This document shows, piece by piece, positions 33,290 through 41,828 of a stretch of 64,000 bases of DNA (position 1 is its first letter; each line of letters opens with the position of its first letter). The position numbers were made by a program, and so were the translations under genes. This DNA comes from Streptomyces carminius (GTDB taxonomy: Bacteria > Actinomycetota > Actinomycetes > Streptomycetales > Streptomycetaceae). Location: assembly GCF_002794255.1 (NCBI RefSeq), contig NZ_PGGW01000008.1, forward strand, positions 124,001 through 188,000, read 5' to 3'. Below the pieces are notes generated by a model, which was not told where the DNA came from, did not search any database, and saw only the letters and a list, made by a program, of their open reading frames with translations.

Positions 33290-35455
33290 TCAGCCCTCCT
33301 GCCGTCCCACCGGGTACGGGGCGAACTCGCCGGCCAGGACCAGCCGTCCGAGCTTGCGGTACTCGCGCTGCACGGCGGTCACCAGATCGGCCGTGCGCAG
33401 CGGCCGGCGGGTCTCCGCCGCCAGATAGGCGGCGGTCACCGCGCAGGCCCGGATCGATCCGCCGGCCAGCTCGAAGCGGGCGCAGAAGTCCAGGTCGAGG
33501 TCGTCGGCACGCGGCACGACGGGGCCCAGGCAGCGGTCCCACAGCGTCCGGCGCAGGGGGGCGTCGGGCAGCGGGAAGTCCACGACCACGTCCAGCCGCC
33601 GGGTGAAGGCCTCGTCGAGGTTGGCGCGCAGGTTGGTGGTGAGCACGGCGATGCCGTCGAAGGACTCCATCCGCTGGAGCAGGTAGGCGCTCTCCAGGTT
33701 GGCGTAGCGGTCCCGGGCGTCGGAGACCTCCGAGCGCTTGCCGAAGACGGCGTCCGCCTCGTCGAAGAGCAGTACCCCGTTGACCTCGGCCGCCTCGGTG
33801 AAGATGCGCTCGAGGTTCTTCTCCGTCTCACCGACGTACTTGTCCACCACCGAGGAGAGGTCCACCACGTACAGGTCGAGGCCGAGATCGGCCGCGACCA
33901 CCTCGGCGGACATGGTCTTGCCGGTGCCCGAATCGCCGGCGAGGAGCGCCATCACCCCCCGGCCCCGCCCGCCGCCCGGACGCATCCGCCAGTCGCCCAG
34001 CACCCGGTCGCGGTGCCGGGCGCGCAGCGCCAGCTCGCCGAGCTGCACGGCGGTGTCCCGGGGCAGCACCAGGTCGTCCCAGCCGACGGACGGCTCCACC
34101 CGGCGCGCCAGCCGCTCCAGGCCGGCGGCGTTCTGCGCCCGCACACCGGAGAGCAGATGGCGCGCGGAGACCGGACCGCCGTCCTCGGCCAGGGCCTGCC
34201 GCCGGGCGGTGCGGGCGGCCCGGCGCACCTGTTCGGGACCGAGCAGGAAGGGGGCGAGTGCCGCGGCCGGTTCGGTGCCGGGGGCGAGCGCGGCGCCGTC
34301 CAGCGCGTCCCGCCACAGCGCCGCCCGCTCGGCGGCGGTGAGCGGGGGCGCCGTCAGCGGCAGCGGGCCGTCCTCGGCCCACAGCGGGTCCCAGCCGCAC
34401 CGGCCGGTCAGCAGGACGGGCACGGGCAGGCCCGCCAGCGTGCGCAGCAGCCCCGCCGGCCCCGGGGGCCCGGCCCCGGATCCCGCACCCGCACCCGCAC
34501 CGGCGAGGACGTCGACAGGGCCCGCCACCACCCCCGCCCCCCGCAGCCGGGCCTCCCGGGCCAGCGCGCGCAGCGCCGCCTCGGGGTCCGGCCCGGCGGC
34601 CAGCGCCGCGAGGTCCAGCCCCAGGGCGGGACGGCCGGCGGCGGCCAGGGCGGCGGCGGCCAGGCAGACCGCGGAGCCGCCGGCCCGTTCCCGCAGGTAC
34701 ACCAGCCGTACGCCGTCCCGCAGCGCGTCGCCCAGCCGGTCGGCCCGCGGCGAGGGCAGCGGGGTCGGCGGGGTGAGCAGTCCGCGCAGCCGGGGATCGG
34801 GTGTGTCGTCCCCCAGCAGATGCGCGGTCACCCGGTCGGGTACGCGCAGCGAACGGGAGAGGAAGGGCCGGTCCTCCTCCTCGACCAGCAGCAGTCCGCC
34901 GTCCACCAGCGGCGCGCCCGGGGCGAGCCGGGCCCGGGCCGCGGCGTGCAGCGGCCCGGCACCGGCCAGTTCCAGGGCGAGCCCGACGCCGGCGCGGCGC
35001 CGGGTGACATCGTCGTTGAGGTAGCCGTACAGCTTCTCGAAGCGGCCGTCGAGGTCCGGGAGCAGGGCGATCAGCAGCAGCTCGACGTCCAGAGGTGTCA
35101 GCGCGAAGCCGCGGGCCAGCGCGCGCAGGGGCAGCCGCGCTCCGGCGGCCTCGGCCTCGTCGGCGCGCGCCTCGGCCTCGTCGCGGGCCGCCCCGCCGGG
35201 ACCGGGTCCGGCGGGGGCCGGGTCCGGCGGGGCCGAGGCGAGGATCCGGTCCACGGCCTCCTCCGACAGGTACAGCCCCCGCATGGGGTCGTCGGGCCGG
35301 GGATCGGCGCGGCGGCGTTCCCCGACGGCACGGTGGACCCGCCGCTCGGCCGCCCGCAGCCGGGCGGTGAGATGGAGCAGCCCCGCCGGGGGCCCGCCCC
35401 CCGTCTCCTGCGGTTCCGTCCCGGTCTCCGGCCGGTCCTCCGTGGCGGCCGTCAC
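33290..35455 (-). CDS. CIS AAA+ ATPase (Cis15)
   Basis: A 721-residue protein. The N-terminal 480 residues are a CIS-specific region containing ALARGFALTPLDVELLLIAL and YGYLNDDVTRRRAGVGL. The AAA+ module follows with Walker A LLAGDSGTGKTMSAEV near residue 505, Walker B GVLLFDEADAVFGKRSEV, sensor 1 VLTTNLRANLDEAFTRRLD and the Arg finger region. Such ATPases are conserved in nearly all CIS and are thought to remodel or disassemble particles, or act in loading. The GTG at 35455 overlaps the upstream gene by 4 nt. Confidence 0.95.
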   Translation of the reverse strand: MTAATEDRPETGTEPQETGGGPPAGLLHLTARLRAAERRVHRAVGERRRADPRPDDPMRGLYLSEEAVDRILASAPPDPAPAGPGPGGAARDEAEARADEAEAAGARLPLRALARGFALTPLDVELLLIALLPDLDGRFEKLYGYLNDDVTRRRAGVGLALELAGAGPLHAAARARLAPGAPLVDGGLLLVEEEDRPFLSRSLRVPDRVTAHLLGDDTPDPRLRGLLTPPTPLPSPRADRLGDALRDGVRLVYLRERAGGSAVCLAAAALAAAGRPALGLDLAALAAGPDPEAALRALAREARLRGAGVVAGPVDVLAGAGAGAGSGAGPPGPAGLLRTLAGLPVPVLLTGRCGWDPLWAEDGPLPLTAPPLTAAERAALWRDALDGAALAPGTEPAAALAPFLLGPEQVRRAARTARRQALAEDGGPVSARHLLSGVRAQNAAGLERLARRVEPSVGWDDLVLPRDTAVQLGELALRARHRDRVLGDWRMRPGGGRGRGVMALLAGDSGTGKTMSAEVVAADLGLDLYVVDLSSVVDKYVGETEKNLERIFTEAAEVNGVLLFDEADAVFGKRSEVSDARDRYANLESAYLLQRMESFDGIAVLTTNLRANLDEAFTRRLDVVVDFPLPDAPLRRTLWDRCLGPVVPRADDLDLDFCARFELAGGSIRACAVTAAYLAAETRRPLRTADLVTAVQREYRKLGRLVLAGEFAPYPVGRQEG

Positions 35456-36177
35456 CGGGGCACCGGTCCGGGCGGCGGGCGGCGCGCGGCCTCGCCGCGC
35501 ACCCGGCGCGTCCCGACCGGGACGGCCGGGGCGCCCGGCTCCTCCCGGTCGCCCTCGTAGCGGGGCCGCCGGACCTCCTCGCGCGCCGGCGTCTCCAGCG
35601 GGCCCCCGGAGGCGTCGACGGCGCGCACCAGCAGCGCGTCGGTCACCGGCGGGGCGGCCACCCGGCGGCCGGCGGACAGCGGGGCGGTGACGACCAGGTC
35701 CAGGGACGGCTTCAGCTCCCCGCCGAGCGCGCTCCACACATCGGCCAGCGCCCGCCCCTCACCGGGCGGCCGCGCGATGTCGCAGGGGACGGCGAGGCCG
35801 AGCGCCCGCAGGGAGCCCGACAGCCGGTCGGCGGGCAGCACCGGATGGGGCAGCAGCCCGGCGAGCAGCACCGACAGCAGCCGGTGCTCGTCCTGGGGCC
35901 GCTTGGTCCAGGCGGTGGCGAGGTAGGACAGCGCGAACCAGCGGGGCGGCGAGTGGATCGCGACCGTCGTCCCGTCAGCGTCGTACTCGGGCACCCGGCC
36001 CTGCTGCCGGTGGACGACGGACTCGCGGATGTCGTACAGGAAGAGGTTGACGGTGGGCGCGTTGCGCCGGGCCGCCCACTCCCTGGTGGGTGCCTCGAAG
36101 ACGACCTCCACCCCGGTGCCGGCCAGGACGTCGGCGGTGAGCAGGGACTGCAGGGCGTCGTCCACCTCGTGGATCAC
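35452..36177 (-). CDS. DUF4255/Pvc16-like CIS terminator protein (Cis16)
   Basis: A 241-residue protein. MIHEVDDALQSLLTADVLAG, VEVVFEAPTREWAARRNAPT, VNLFLYDIRES and WFALSYLATAWTKRPQDEHR are the conserved DUF4255 core found in the tube/sheath-terminating protein of Afp and PVC. The C-terminal 60 residues are basic and disordered. It is the first core gene of the operon. The start is the GTG at 36177 with GGAAGG upstream. It ends at the GTG of the AAA+ gene, implying coupled translation. Confidence 0.93.
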   Translation of the reverse strand: MIHEVDDALQSLLTADVLAGTGVEVVFEAPTREWAARRNAPTVNLFLYDIRESVVHRQQGRVPEYDADGTTVAIHSPPRWFALSYLATAWTKRPQDEHRLLSVLLAGLLPHPVLPADRLSGSLRALGLAVPCDIARPPGEGRALADVWSALGGELKPSLDLVVTAPLSAGRRVAAPPVTDALLVRAVDASGGPLETPAREEVRRPRYEGDREEPGAPAVPVGTRRVRGEAARRPPPGPVPR

Positions 36178-36193
36178 ACGGTGCCGCCTTCCG

Positions 36194-39100
36194 TCAGAAG
36201 TTCCGGCTGTCGAACAGCGGCGGGTCCGGTGTCCGGTCCACCACCAGGAACTCCGCCGTCGCCGGGGCCAGGGCGGCCGGGCCGGTGGGGCGGGCGTCGG
36301 TGGCGGTGACGGTGCGGGGGCCGCGCGCGTCGTTGGGCAGGATCAGCAGCTGCGCGGTGAAGGTGCCGTCGGCCCCCGGGACCGCCGGCCGGGAGGCGGG
36401 GGTGATGCCGGGCTCCCAGGTGAGCCGCACCGGCACGCCGGGCGGGAAGTCCCTGCCGCGCACACTGGTGACGAAACCGGGGGGCCCGACCTCGGGCACC
36501 ACCTCGATGCGCGGCCGCAGCACCCGTACGGTCTCCACCGCGCGGTTGTTGCCCGCTTCGGCGTCGGGCCCGGTGCTGGTGAGCCGGGCGGTCAGGCGCA
36601 GGGCCCCGGCGGAGGTGGGGGCGAGGACCACCCGGAGCACCTGTGAGGTCCCGGGCGCCAGGTCACCGACCCGGCACAGCAGCCGCGCGTCGCACTGTGC
36701 GGGCCGTCGGGAGACGGGGACGCCGGAGGGCAGCGTCAGCCGCACCCGCACTCCGGCCGCCGGACGCGCGCCGCCGTTGGACACCCGGTAGGTGGCCGTG
36801 ACCAGGCCGCCGACGTACGCCGGATCGGGGGTGACCGTGAGCCGTACCGCCGGGTCGGCGGACGGGGCGAGCCTGGGCGGACCGGGCGGGAGGAGGGTGG
36901 GCGGAGCGGGCGGGGGAGGGGCGGAGGGGCTGCCGGGCGTCGGACCGGGGCTCGGGGGTGCGCTCGGTGACGGAGGAACGCTCGGGGAGGGGGAGGGGGA
37001 GGGTGACGGGCTCGGCGGGGGCGAGGTGGGCGGTGCCGGCTCGGTGACCACCACCTGGGTGTCCCCGCGGTTGTCGGGCTCGTAGGGGTCGGGCAGGGTG
37101 CCGCCGACCGTCCAGGTGACCGGGAAGGTGCCCGGGGTGTTGCCCGTGAAGGTCAGCTCGACGCGCACCACCTGACCGGACGGCAGGGTGCCCAGGTCGC
37201 AGTGGAGGTCCTCGGTGCAGCTGCCGGTGCCGGGCACGGTGCCGGCCGGCCGCAGCTCCTCGGGGACGCCGATCGTCAGCACGGTACCGGGCGAGGGCGC
37301 CGGCCCCCGGTTGACGACGGTAACGACGAGGCTCCCGGTCTCGCCCTCGGTCACCGGTTCGGGCGGTACGGCCAGCTCGGTGCCCAGGTCGGAGGTGGGC
37401 TGCCAGGTGGGCGCGACCTGCTGCCCGTCCTCGCCCGCGGCGCCGCGGAAGCGCGCGCCCGTGACGCGCCGCGCCTCGCCGGTGACCGGGTCCACCAGCG
37501 CGATGTACCGGCGGACGGTCTCGGGGTCGTGGGGGGTGGCGGTCGCCTCCTCCATGCCGCTCGCGGCGATCCGGGTGCCGTCCGGCGACCAGGCGGGATC
37601 GCCGCAGCCGTCGCCGTAGCTCTCACTCACCCGGCAGACGCCCTGCGGATCGGGGAGGGGCTGCGGGCCGGTGCCGTCCGCGCCGACCAGGCCGAGCCGC
37701 CCGGCGGGGGAGTACGCCAGGGTGGCGCCGTCGGGGGAGTACGCCGGGTGGCTCTCCCGGGTCCGCGCGCCCAGCGGATCGTCCACCGCGGTGAGGTCCC
37801 GCTGCCCGCCGCCGTCGGCCGCCGCGGCCGTCCACAGGTGGGAGATGTCCTCCTGCCCCTCCCCGGTGGGCACCTGCCGGGCGAATGCCAGGGTGGCGCC
37901 GTCGGGGGACCAGGCGGGCTCGGTCTCGGACTGCTCCTCGGTGGAGGGGACCACGTAGAGCTGCCGTCCGGTGGCCACCTCGAGCACCGCGATCTCGGTG
38001 TCGATGCGGCAGGGGATGCAGGACCGGGTGACGGCGATCCGGGTGCCGTCCGGCGACCAGGCGGGGAAGCCGGTGCTGGCCGTCGCCGGGGTGGCCTCGT
38101 CGGGCAGCGGCCGGGGGTCGCTGCCGTCGGCACCCGCGAGCCACACCCGGCTGCGCCGCGTGTCGTTCTCGTAGTCCACCCGGGTGAAGGCGATCATGCG
38201 GCCGTCCGGCGAGTACTGCTGGCTCACGTCCGCGGGGCTGTAGCCGTAGGCCCGGTCCTGGTTGAGGTCGCGCAGCGGCACCCGGAGGTCCCGCGGGTCC
38301 GAGCCGTCGGGGAGCACGTCCATCAGGTTCATGGTCGCGGCGGTCGCGGCCGTGGTACGGCTGACCAGCAGCCCCTGCCCGCCCGGCGGGTACCAGGTGG
38401 GGCCGGCGACCAGCCGGTCCTCCGCCAGCCGCAGCAGTGGCGTCCCGGCGCTGCCGTCCGCGCCGACCTCCACGGTGTAGACCCGGTCCGGCGCGCCGGC
38501 GCCGGTGGGACCGCCCGGCAGGGAGTTGCTGACGAACGCCACGGAGGTGCCGTCCGGGGACCAGCTGCCCTGGCGGGAGTCCTGGCCGGGCAGGATCTCC
38601 ACACCGGTGGTGCCGAGTGTTCCGGAGGCGGGGATCACCTTGAGCCGGGCGGGCTCGTCACCCGCACCCTGGGAGTAGCGGCAGGTGACGAGGATGCGGT
38701 CGTGCGCCGCGACCGGGTCCCAGGACGGCTGGAGGTTGCCGAGATCCTCGGTCCGGGCCGCCTCCTCGTCCACGGCGTCGTCGGTGAGCTGGTCGATGGC
38801 GCCGCCGGCGGCGGGGACGCGGTAGATCTGCCAGTCGCCGCCGGTGCCCCGCTTCCCGCTGAACGCCAGCGATTCGCCGTCCGGGGACCAGGTGGGCCAG
38901 ACGTTGTCGCCCCTGCCGTCGGTCACCCGCCGCGGGTCGCTCCCGTCGGCGTCCACCACCCAGATGTCGTGGCCGCCGTCCGGGCGGTCCGCCGTCGCCG
39001 CGTACGCCACCCGGGAGCCGTCGGGAGACGGCACCGGATGCCGTACGCCCTCGGCGGAGTCGGTGAGCCGGACGACCGGGCCGTCGCCCCTCCTGAGGTA

Positions 39101-39430
39101 CACCTGCGGGCGCGCCGAGTCGCGCAGGCTGGTCCACACGAGGGTGTCGCCCCTGGCCGAGACCTCGTCGTCGTGGTGCTGCGGCCCGTCCGGGAAGAGA
39201 GGGCCGCTCCGCCCGGTGTCGCCCGGGTCCACCGTGCCGATGCTGCGGTGCTGGGTCCCGCCGTAGGCGATCCGGCCCGGGGCCGTGGTGCCGTCCGGGC
39301 CGGCCTGGGCGGGCGCGGCGGGCAGCTGCACGAGCACGCCGCCCGTGACGAGGAGCAGTAACGCCAGGACGGCGGTGCACAGCCTGCCGCCCGGTCCGCG
39401 GTCGAGAGGACGCACCAGCTGGTATCCCAT
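36194..39430 (-). CDS. secreted TolB-like beta-propeller/CARDB protein
   Basis: A 1078-residue protein from the ATG at 39430. A Sec-type signal peptide is clear (LCTAVLALLLLVTGGVLVQL, then PAAPAQA). About ten WD40-like PD40 blades follow, each with a (P/W)-S-P-D-G motif: VPSPDGSRVAYAA, WSPDGESLAFSG, WSPDGTRIAVTR, YSPDGATLAYSP and others. Then come a CARDB/DUF11-like domain (TEGETGSLVVTVVNRGPAPS), a Pro-Ser linker of about 50 residues, a second such domain (GARPAAGVRVRLTLPSGVPV) and a final IPT/Ig-like domain. It should act outside the membrane. It is 16 nt upstream of the CIS operon on the same strand, so it is probably co-transcribed, but its role is unknown. Confidence 0.85.
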   Translation of the reverse strand: MGYQLVRPLDRGPGGRLCTAVLALLLLVTGGVLVQLPAAPAQAGPDGTTAPGRIAYGGTQHRSIGTVDPGDTGRSGPLFPDGPQHHDDEVSARGDTLVWTSLRDSARPQVYLRRGDGPVVRLTDSAEGVRHPVPSPDGSRVAYAATADRPDGGHDIWVVDADGSDPRRVTDGRGDNVWPTWSPDGESLAFSGKRGTGGDWQIYRVPAAGGAIDQLTDDAVDEEAARTEDLGNLQPSWDPVAAHDRILVTCRYSQGAGDEPARLKVIPASGTLGTTGVEILPGQDSRQGSWSPDGTSVAFVSNSLPGGPTGAGAPDRVYTVEVGADGSAGTPLLRLAEDRLVAGPTWYPPGGQGLLVSRTTAATAATMNLMDVLPDGSDPRDLRVPLRDLNQDRAYGYSPADVSQQYSPDGRMIAFTRVDYENDTRRSRVWLAGADGSDPRPLPDEATPATASTGFPAWSPDGTRIAVTRSCIPCRIDTEIAVLEVATGRQLYVVPSTEEQSETEPAWSPDGATLAFARQVPTGEGQEDISHLWTAAAADGGGQRDLTAVDDPLGARTRESHPAYSPDGATLAYSPAGRLGLVGADGTGPQPLPDPQGVCRVSESYGDGCGDPAWSPDGTRIAASGMEEATATPHDPETVRRYIALVDPVTGEARRVTGARFRGAAGEDGQQVAPTWQPTSDLGTELAVPPEPVTEGETGSLVVTVVNRGPAPSPGTVLTIGVPEELRPAGTVPGTGSCTEDLHCDLGTLPSGQVVRVELTFTGNTPGTFPVTWTVGGTLPDPYEPDNRGDTQVVVTEPAPPTSPPPSPSPSPSPSPSVPPSPSAPPSPGPTPGSPSAPPPPAPPTLLPPGPPRLAPSADPAVRLTVTPDPAYVGGLVTATYRVSNGGARPAAGVRVRLTLPSGVPVSRRPAQCDARLLCRVGDLAPGTSQVLRVVLAPTSAGALRLTARLTSTGPDAEAGNNRAVETVRVLRPRIEVVPEVGPPGFVTSVRGRDFPPGVPVRLTWEPGITPASRPAVPGADGTFTAQLLILPNDARGPRTVTATDARPTGPAALAPATAEFLVVDRTPDPPLFDSRNF

Positions 39431-39589
39431 CAGGGGGACGGGGGGCACCCGCCTGCGGTCGGATCGTTCGGGTCGTCGGATTCCCGGGACTTCCGGATCG
39501 CCGCCCATCCTCGGTGTCCCCCGTCCGGCGCGCAGTGGCCGCCTGGACGGGGGATGGGGAAGAGCGCGCTGCCCGATGGGGCAGGCCGG

Positions 39590-40213
39590 TCAGATCAGTC
39601 CCTCGCGGATGGCGTACGCCACGGCGTGCGAGCGGTTGCGCAGCTGGAGCCGGTTGGTGACGTCGTACAGGACGTTCTTGACGGTGCGCTCGGAGTAGGC
39701 CAGGTGCTCGGCGATCTCCCGGGTGCCGAATCCCTCCGCGACCAGCCTGAGCACCTCGATCTCCCGGGGCTGCAGACCGGAGAAGGCCAGCCCGCGCGGG
39801 TCCAGGGTCCGGCGCTGGAGCCGGCCCATCTGCTCCAGCAGCCGGCCCAGCAGGTCGGGCGGCATGCTGCCCCCGCCCCGCGCGGCCGAGACGATCGCCC
39901 TGACGAGATTGGCCGGAGTGGCCTCGTTGCGCCGCTCCAGGGCGACCACCCCGCACTCGACGGCCGTGGTCAGCCCCGTGTCGTCCACCCGTGAGACCAC
40001 CAGGACGAGCTGGGCCGGGGTGGTGCGGCGCAGCCGGCGCAGCAGCGCGGCCGTCGGATCGTCGACGGTGTCGGCCACGACCAGCAGGACCTCCGCGCGG
40101 TCCTGCTCCTCCGGAGGCAGGATCCGCAGCTCGGGGCAGGTGCGTAACTGGCTGAGCAGACCCGAACGTGAGATCGGGTCGTCGGTGTGGATGCAGACGG
40201 CGACGCGTTCCAC
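39590..40213 (-). CDS. LuxR-type regulator with degenerate receiver domain and TTA codon
   Basis: A 207-residue protein from the GTG at 40213, with GAGGAG 6 nt upstream. Residues 1-125 resemble a response-regulator receiver, but the phospho-acceptor region reads AEVLLVVADTVDDP, so normal phosphorylation is doubtful. The C-terminal LuxR HTH is complete (LQPREIEVLRLVAEGFGTRE, IAEHLAYSERTVKNVLYDV, RSHAVAYAIREGLI). Leu23 is encoded by TTA (40145-40147), predicting bldA dependence. It sits upstream of the CIS-locus secreted protein and divergent from the membrane protein gene, the usual place for a pathway regulator. Confidence 0.88.
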   Translation of the reverse strand: MERVAVCIHTDDPISRSGLLSQLRTCPELRILPPEEQDRAEVLLVVADTVDDPTAALLRRLRRTTPAQLVLVVSRVDDTGLTTAVECGVVALERRNEATPANLVRAIVSAARGGGSMPPDLLGRLLEQMGRLQRRTLDPRGLAFSGLQPREIEVLRLVAEGFGTREIAEHLAYSERTVKNVLYDVTNRLQLRNRSHAVAYAIREGLI

Positions 40214-40427
40214 GGAACTCCTCGGGGAAGACGGGTGCACGGGAGGGCACGGGAAGGTGTGGAAGAGCGCGGTACGGCCGGGCCCGGGTACGGCGTTCGG
40301 CTGCGCCCAGTGTGCGGAACGGCTCCTGCCAGGCCCATAACGGCGGCCTAACAGCCTCCGGGACTGCCCCGATGGGTTCCCTTTCCGGCCCTGCGCGGTG
40401 CCCGGCGGCTGCCTACAGTCGGCGGCC
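40214..40427. promoter_or_regulatory. divergent promoter region at the 5' end of the CIS locus
   Basis: 214 bp between the LuxR-type gene and the membrane protein gene. The region is relatively AT-containing near 40330-40350 (cataacggcggcctaaca). I see no strong -10/-35 pair or palindrome that I would assign. It must drive both TTA-containing genes. Confidence 0.4.
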
Positions 40428-41762
40428 ATGAGCACCACCGCCCATGTGGACCACTCCTCCGTCTCCGTCGCCCCGGGCGACGAGCGGCACGTCGTCCTGA
40501 ACGTGCGCAACAGCGGGGACATCGTCGAGTCCTACGGATTCACCGTCGTCGGCGACACCGCGGAGTGGACCGCCGTGGAGCCCCGGACCCTCTCGCTGTA
40601 CCCGGGGACCGAGGGGACCGTGACGCTGGTCTTCCGGCCGCCGCGCTCCCCGGAGGTGCGCGCCGGGGAGGTGCCGTACGCGGTCCGCGTGCTGCCCTCG
40701 GAACGCCCCGGGGGAGCGGTGGTCCCCGAGGGCCGGGTGACGGTGCTGCCGTTCCGCGAACTGGCGGCGGAGGTGCTGCCGGCCCAGCGGAAGCGGCGGC
40801 TGCGCGCCCGGTTCCAGTTACGGGTGGCGAACCTCGGCAACACACCGGTGTCGGTGCTGCTCTCCGCCGAGGGGGCCTCCGAGGAGGTGGGCCACTCCCT
40901 GTCCGCCGAGACGCTCACCCTCGAACCGGGCGAGGAGACCTTCACCGACCTGACCGCCCGGTCGCGCAAGCTGCTCTGGTTCGGGGCGGCCGTACCGCAT
41001 CCGTTCGAGGCGCGGGTGCGGGGGGAGGACGAGGAGGAGCCGGTCACCGCCGAGGGCGTGTACGTCCAGCAGCCGGTTCTCCCCTACTGGCTGCTGGCCC
41101 TGCTCGCGCTGCTCATCGCGCTGCTCCTGCTGTGGTTCACGCTGGTCCTGCCCTCGGTCCGCTCGGCTGCCCGGGAGCAGGCCGACGCCGCGATCGAGGA
41201 GGCCACGGACACCTCGGGTCTGCCGTCTCCCTCCGCGTCCGGCGGCCAGGACGGCGGCCCCGGCGGGGGAGCGGCCGACGGCGGCGCCGGGCCCGGCGGC
41301 TCCGGGGGCGAGGGCCAGACGGACGGCGGCGGCAGCACCGGCCGGCAGGGCGGTACGGGGGGCGGGAGCGCCCGGGAGGGCGGCGGGGTGGAGTTCGCCA
41401 CCGTGCTGGAGACCAGGGTCTCCCCGGGCGGGAGCGACCGGCAGGTCTTCCGGGTGCCCGACGACCGGATGCTGCTGATCACCGACATCGTGGCCGACGC
41501 CCCGCAGGGCGACACCGGCACCCTGCGGGTCACCATCGACGACAGGACGGTCACCTCACTGGCGCTGGAGAACTTCCGCAGCTACGACAACCACTGGGTG
41601 ACGCCCATCGAGGCGCCGCCGGGCAGCGAGATCGTGATGACGGTGACCTGCCGCAGGCCCGGGAGCCCTCCGGACGCCCCGCCGCCCGGCACCTGCGCCG
41701 AGTCGGTCTTCGTCAACGGCACCTCGGTCCCGTTCTCCTCGGCGTCGCCCGACGGCGGCTGA
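40428..41762 (+). CDS. CIS-linked membrane protein with Ig-like N-terminus and TTA codon
   Basis: A 444-residue protein from the ATG at 40428. Residues 1-210 contain two Ig/NEW-like beta domains (VSVAPGDERHVVLNVRNSGD, IVESYGFTVVG; then RFQLRVANLGNTPVSVLLSA). One membrane helix (LPYWLLALLALLIALLLLWF) lies near 220-240, followed by a Gly/Ser-rich linker and a C-terminal beta domain of about 120 residues. In databases such genes beside Streptomyces CIS are called hydrolytic protein, but I see no catalytic motif. Leu131 is encoded by TTA (40818-40820). The N-terminal half lacks a signal peptide, so the domain on the far side of the membrane is probably the C-terminal one. Confidence 0.8.
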   Translation: MSTTAHVDHSSVSVAPGDERHVVLNVRNSGDIVESYGFTVVGDTAEWTAVEPRTLSLYPGTEGTVTLVFRPPRSPEVRAGEVPYAVRVLPSERPGGAVVPEGRVTVLPFRELAAEVLPAQRKRRLRARFQLRVANLGNTPVSVLLSAEGASEEVGHSLSAETLTLEPGEETFTDLTARSRKLLWFGAAVPHPFEARVRGEDEEEPVTAEGVYVQQPVLPYWLLALLALLIALLLLWFTLVLPSVRSAAREQADAAIEEATDTSGLPSPSASGGQDGGPGGGAADGGAGPGGSGGEGQTDGGGSTGRQGGTGGGSAREGGGVEFATVLETRVSPGGSDRQVFRVPDDRMLLITDIVADAPQGDTGTLRVTIDDRTVTSLALENFRSYDNHWVTPIEAPPGSEIVMTVTCRRPGSPPDAPPPGTCAESVFVNGTSVPFSSASPDGG

Positions 41763-41763
41763 C

Positions 41764-41820
41764 CCGTACGGTCCGGGGCCGGGCCGGTGGTTTCCGCCGG
41801 TACGGCCCCGGACCGTACGG
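41764..41820. terminator. bidirectional terminator, 17-bp arms
   Basis: The arms at 41764-41780 and 41804-41820 are perfect reverse complements around a 23-nt loop. They lie immediately between two convergent stops (membrane protein and PAAR-like protein). There is no U-tract, as is common in high-GC actinobacteria. Confidence 0.85.
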
Positions 41821-41828
41821 CGCGGCTC

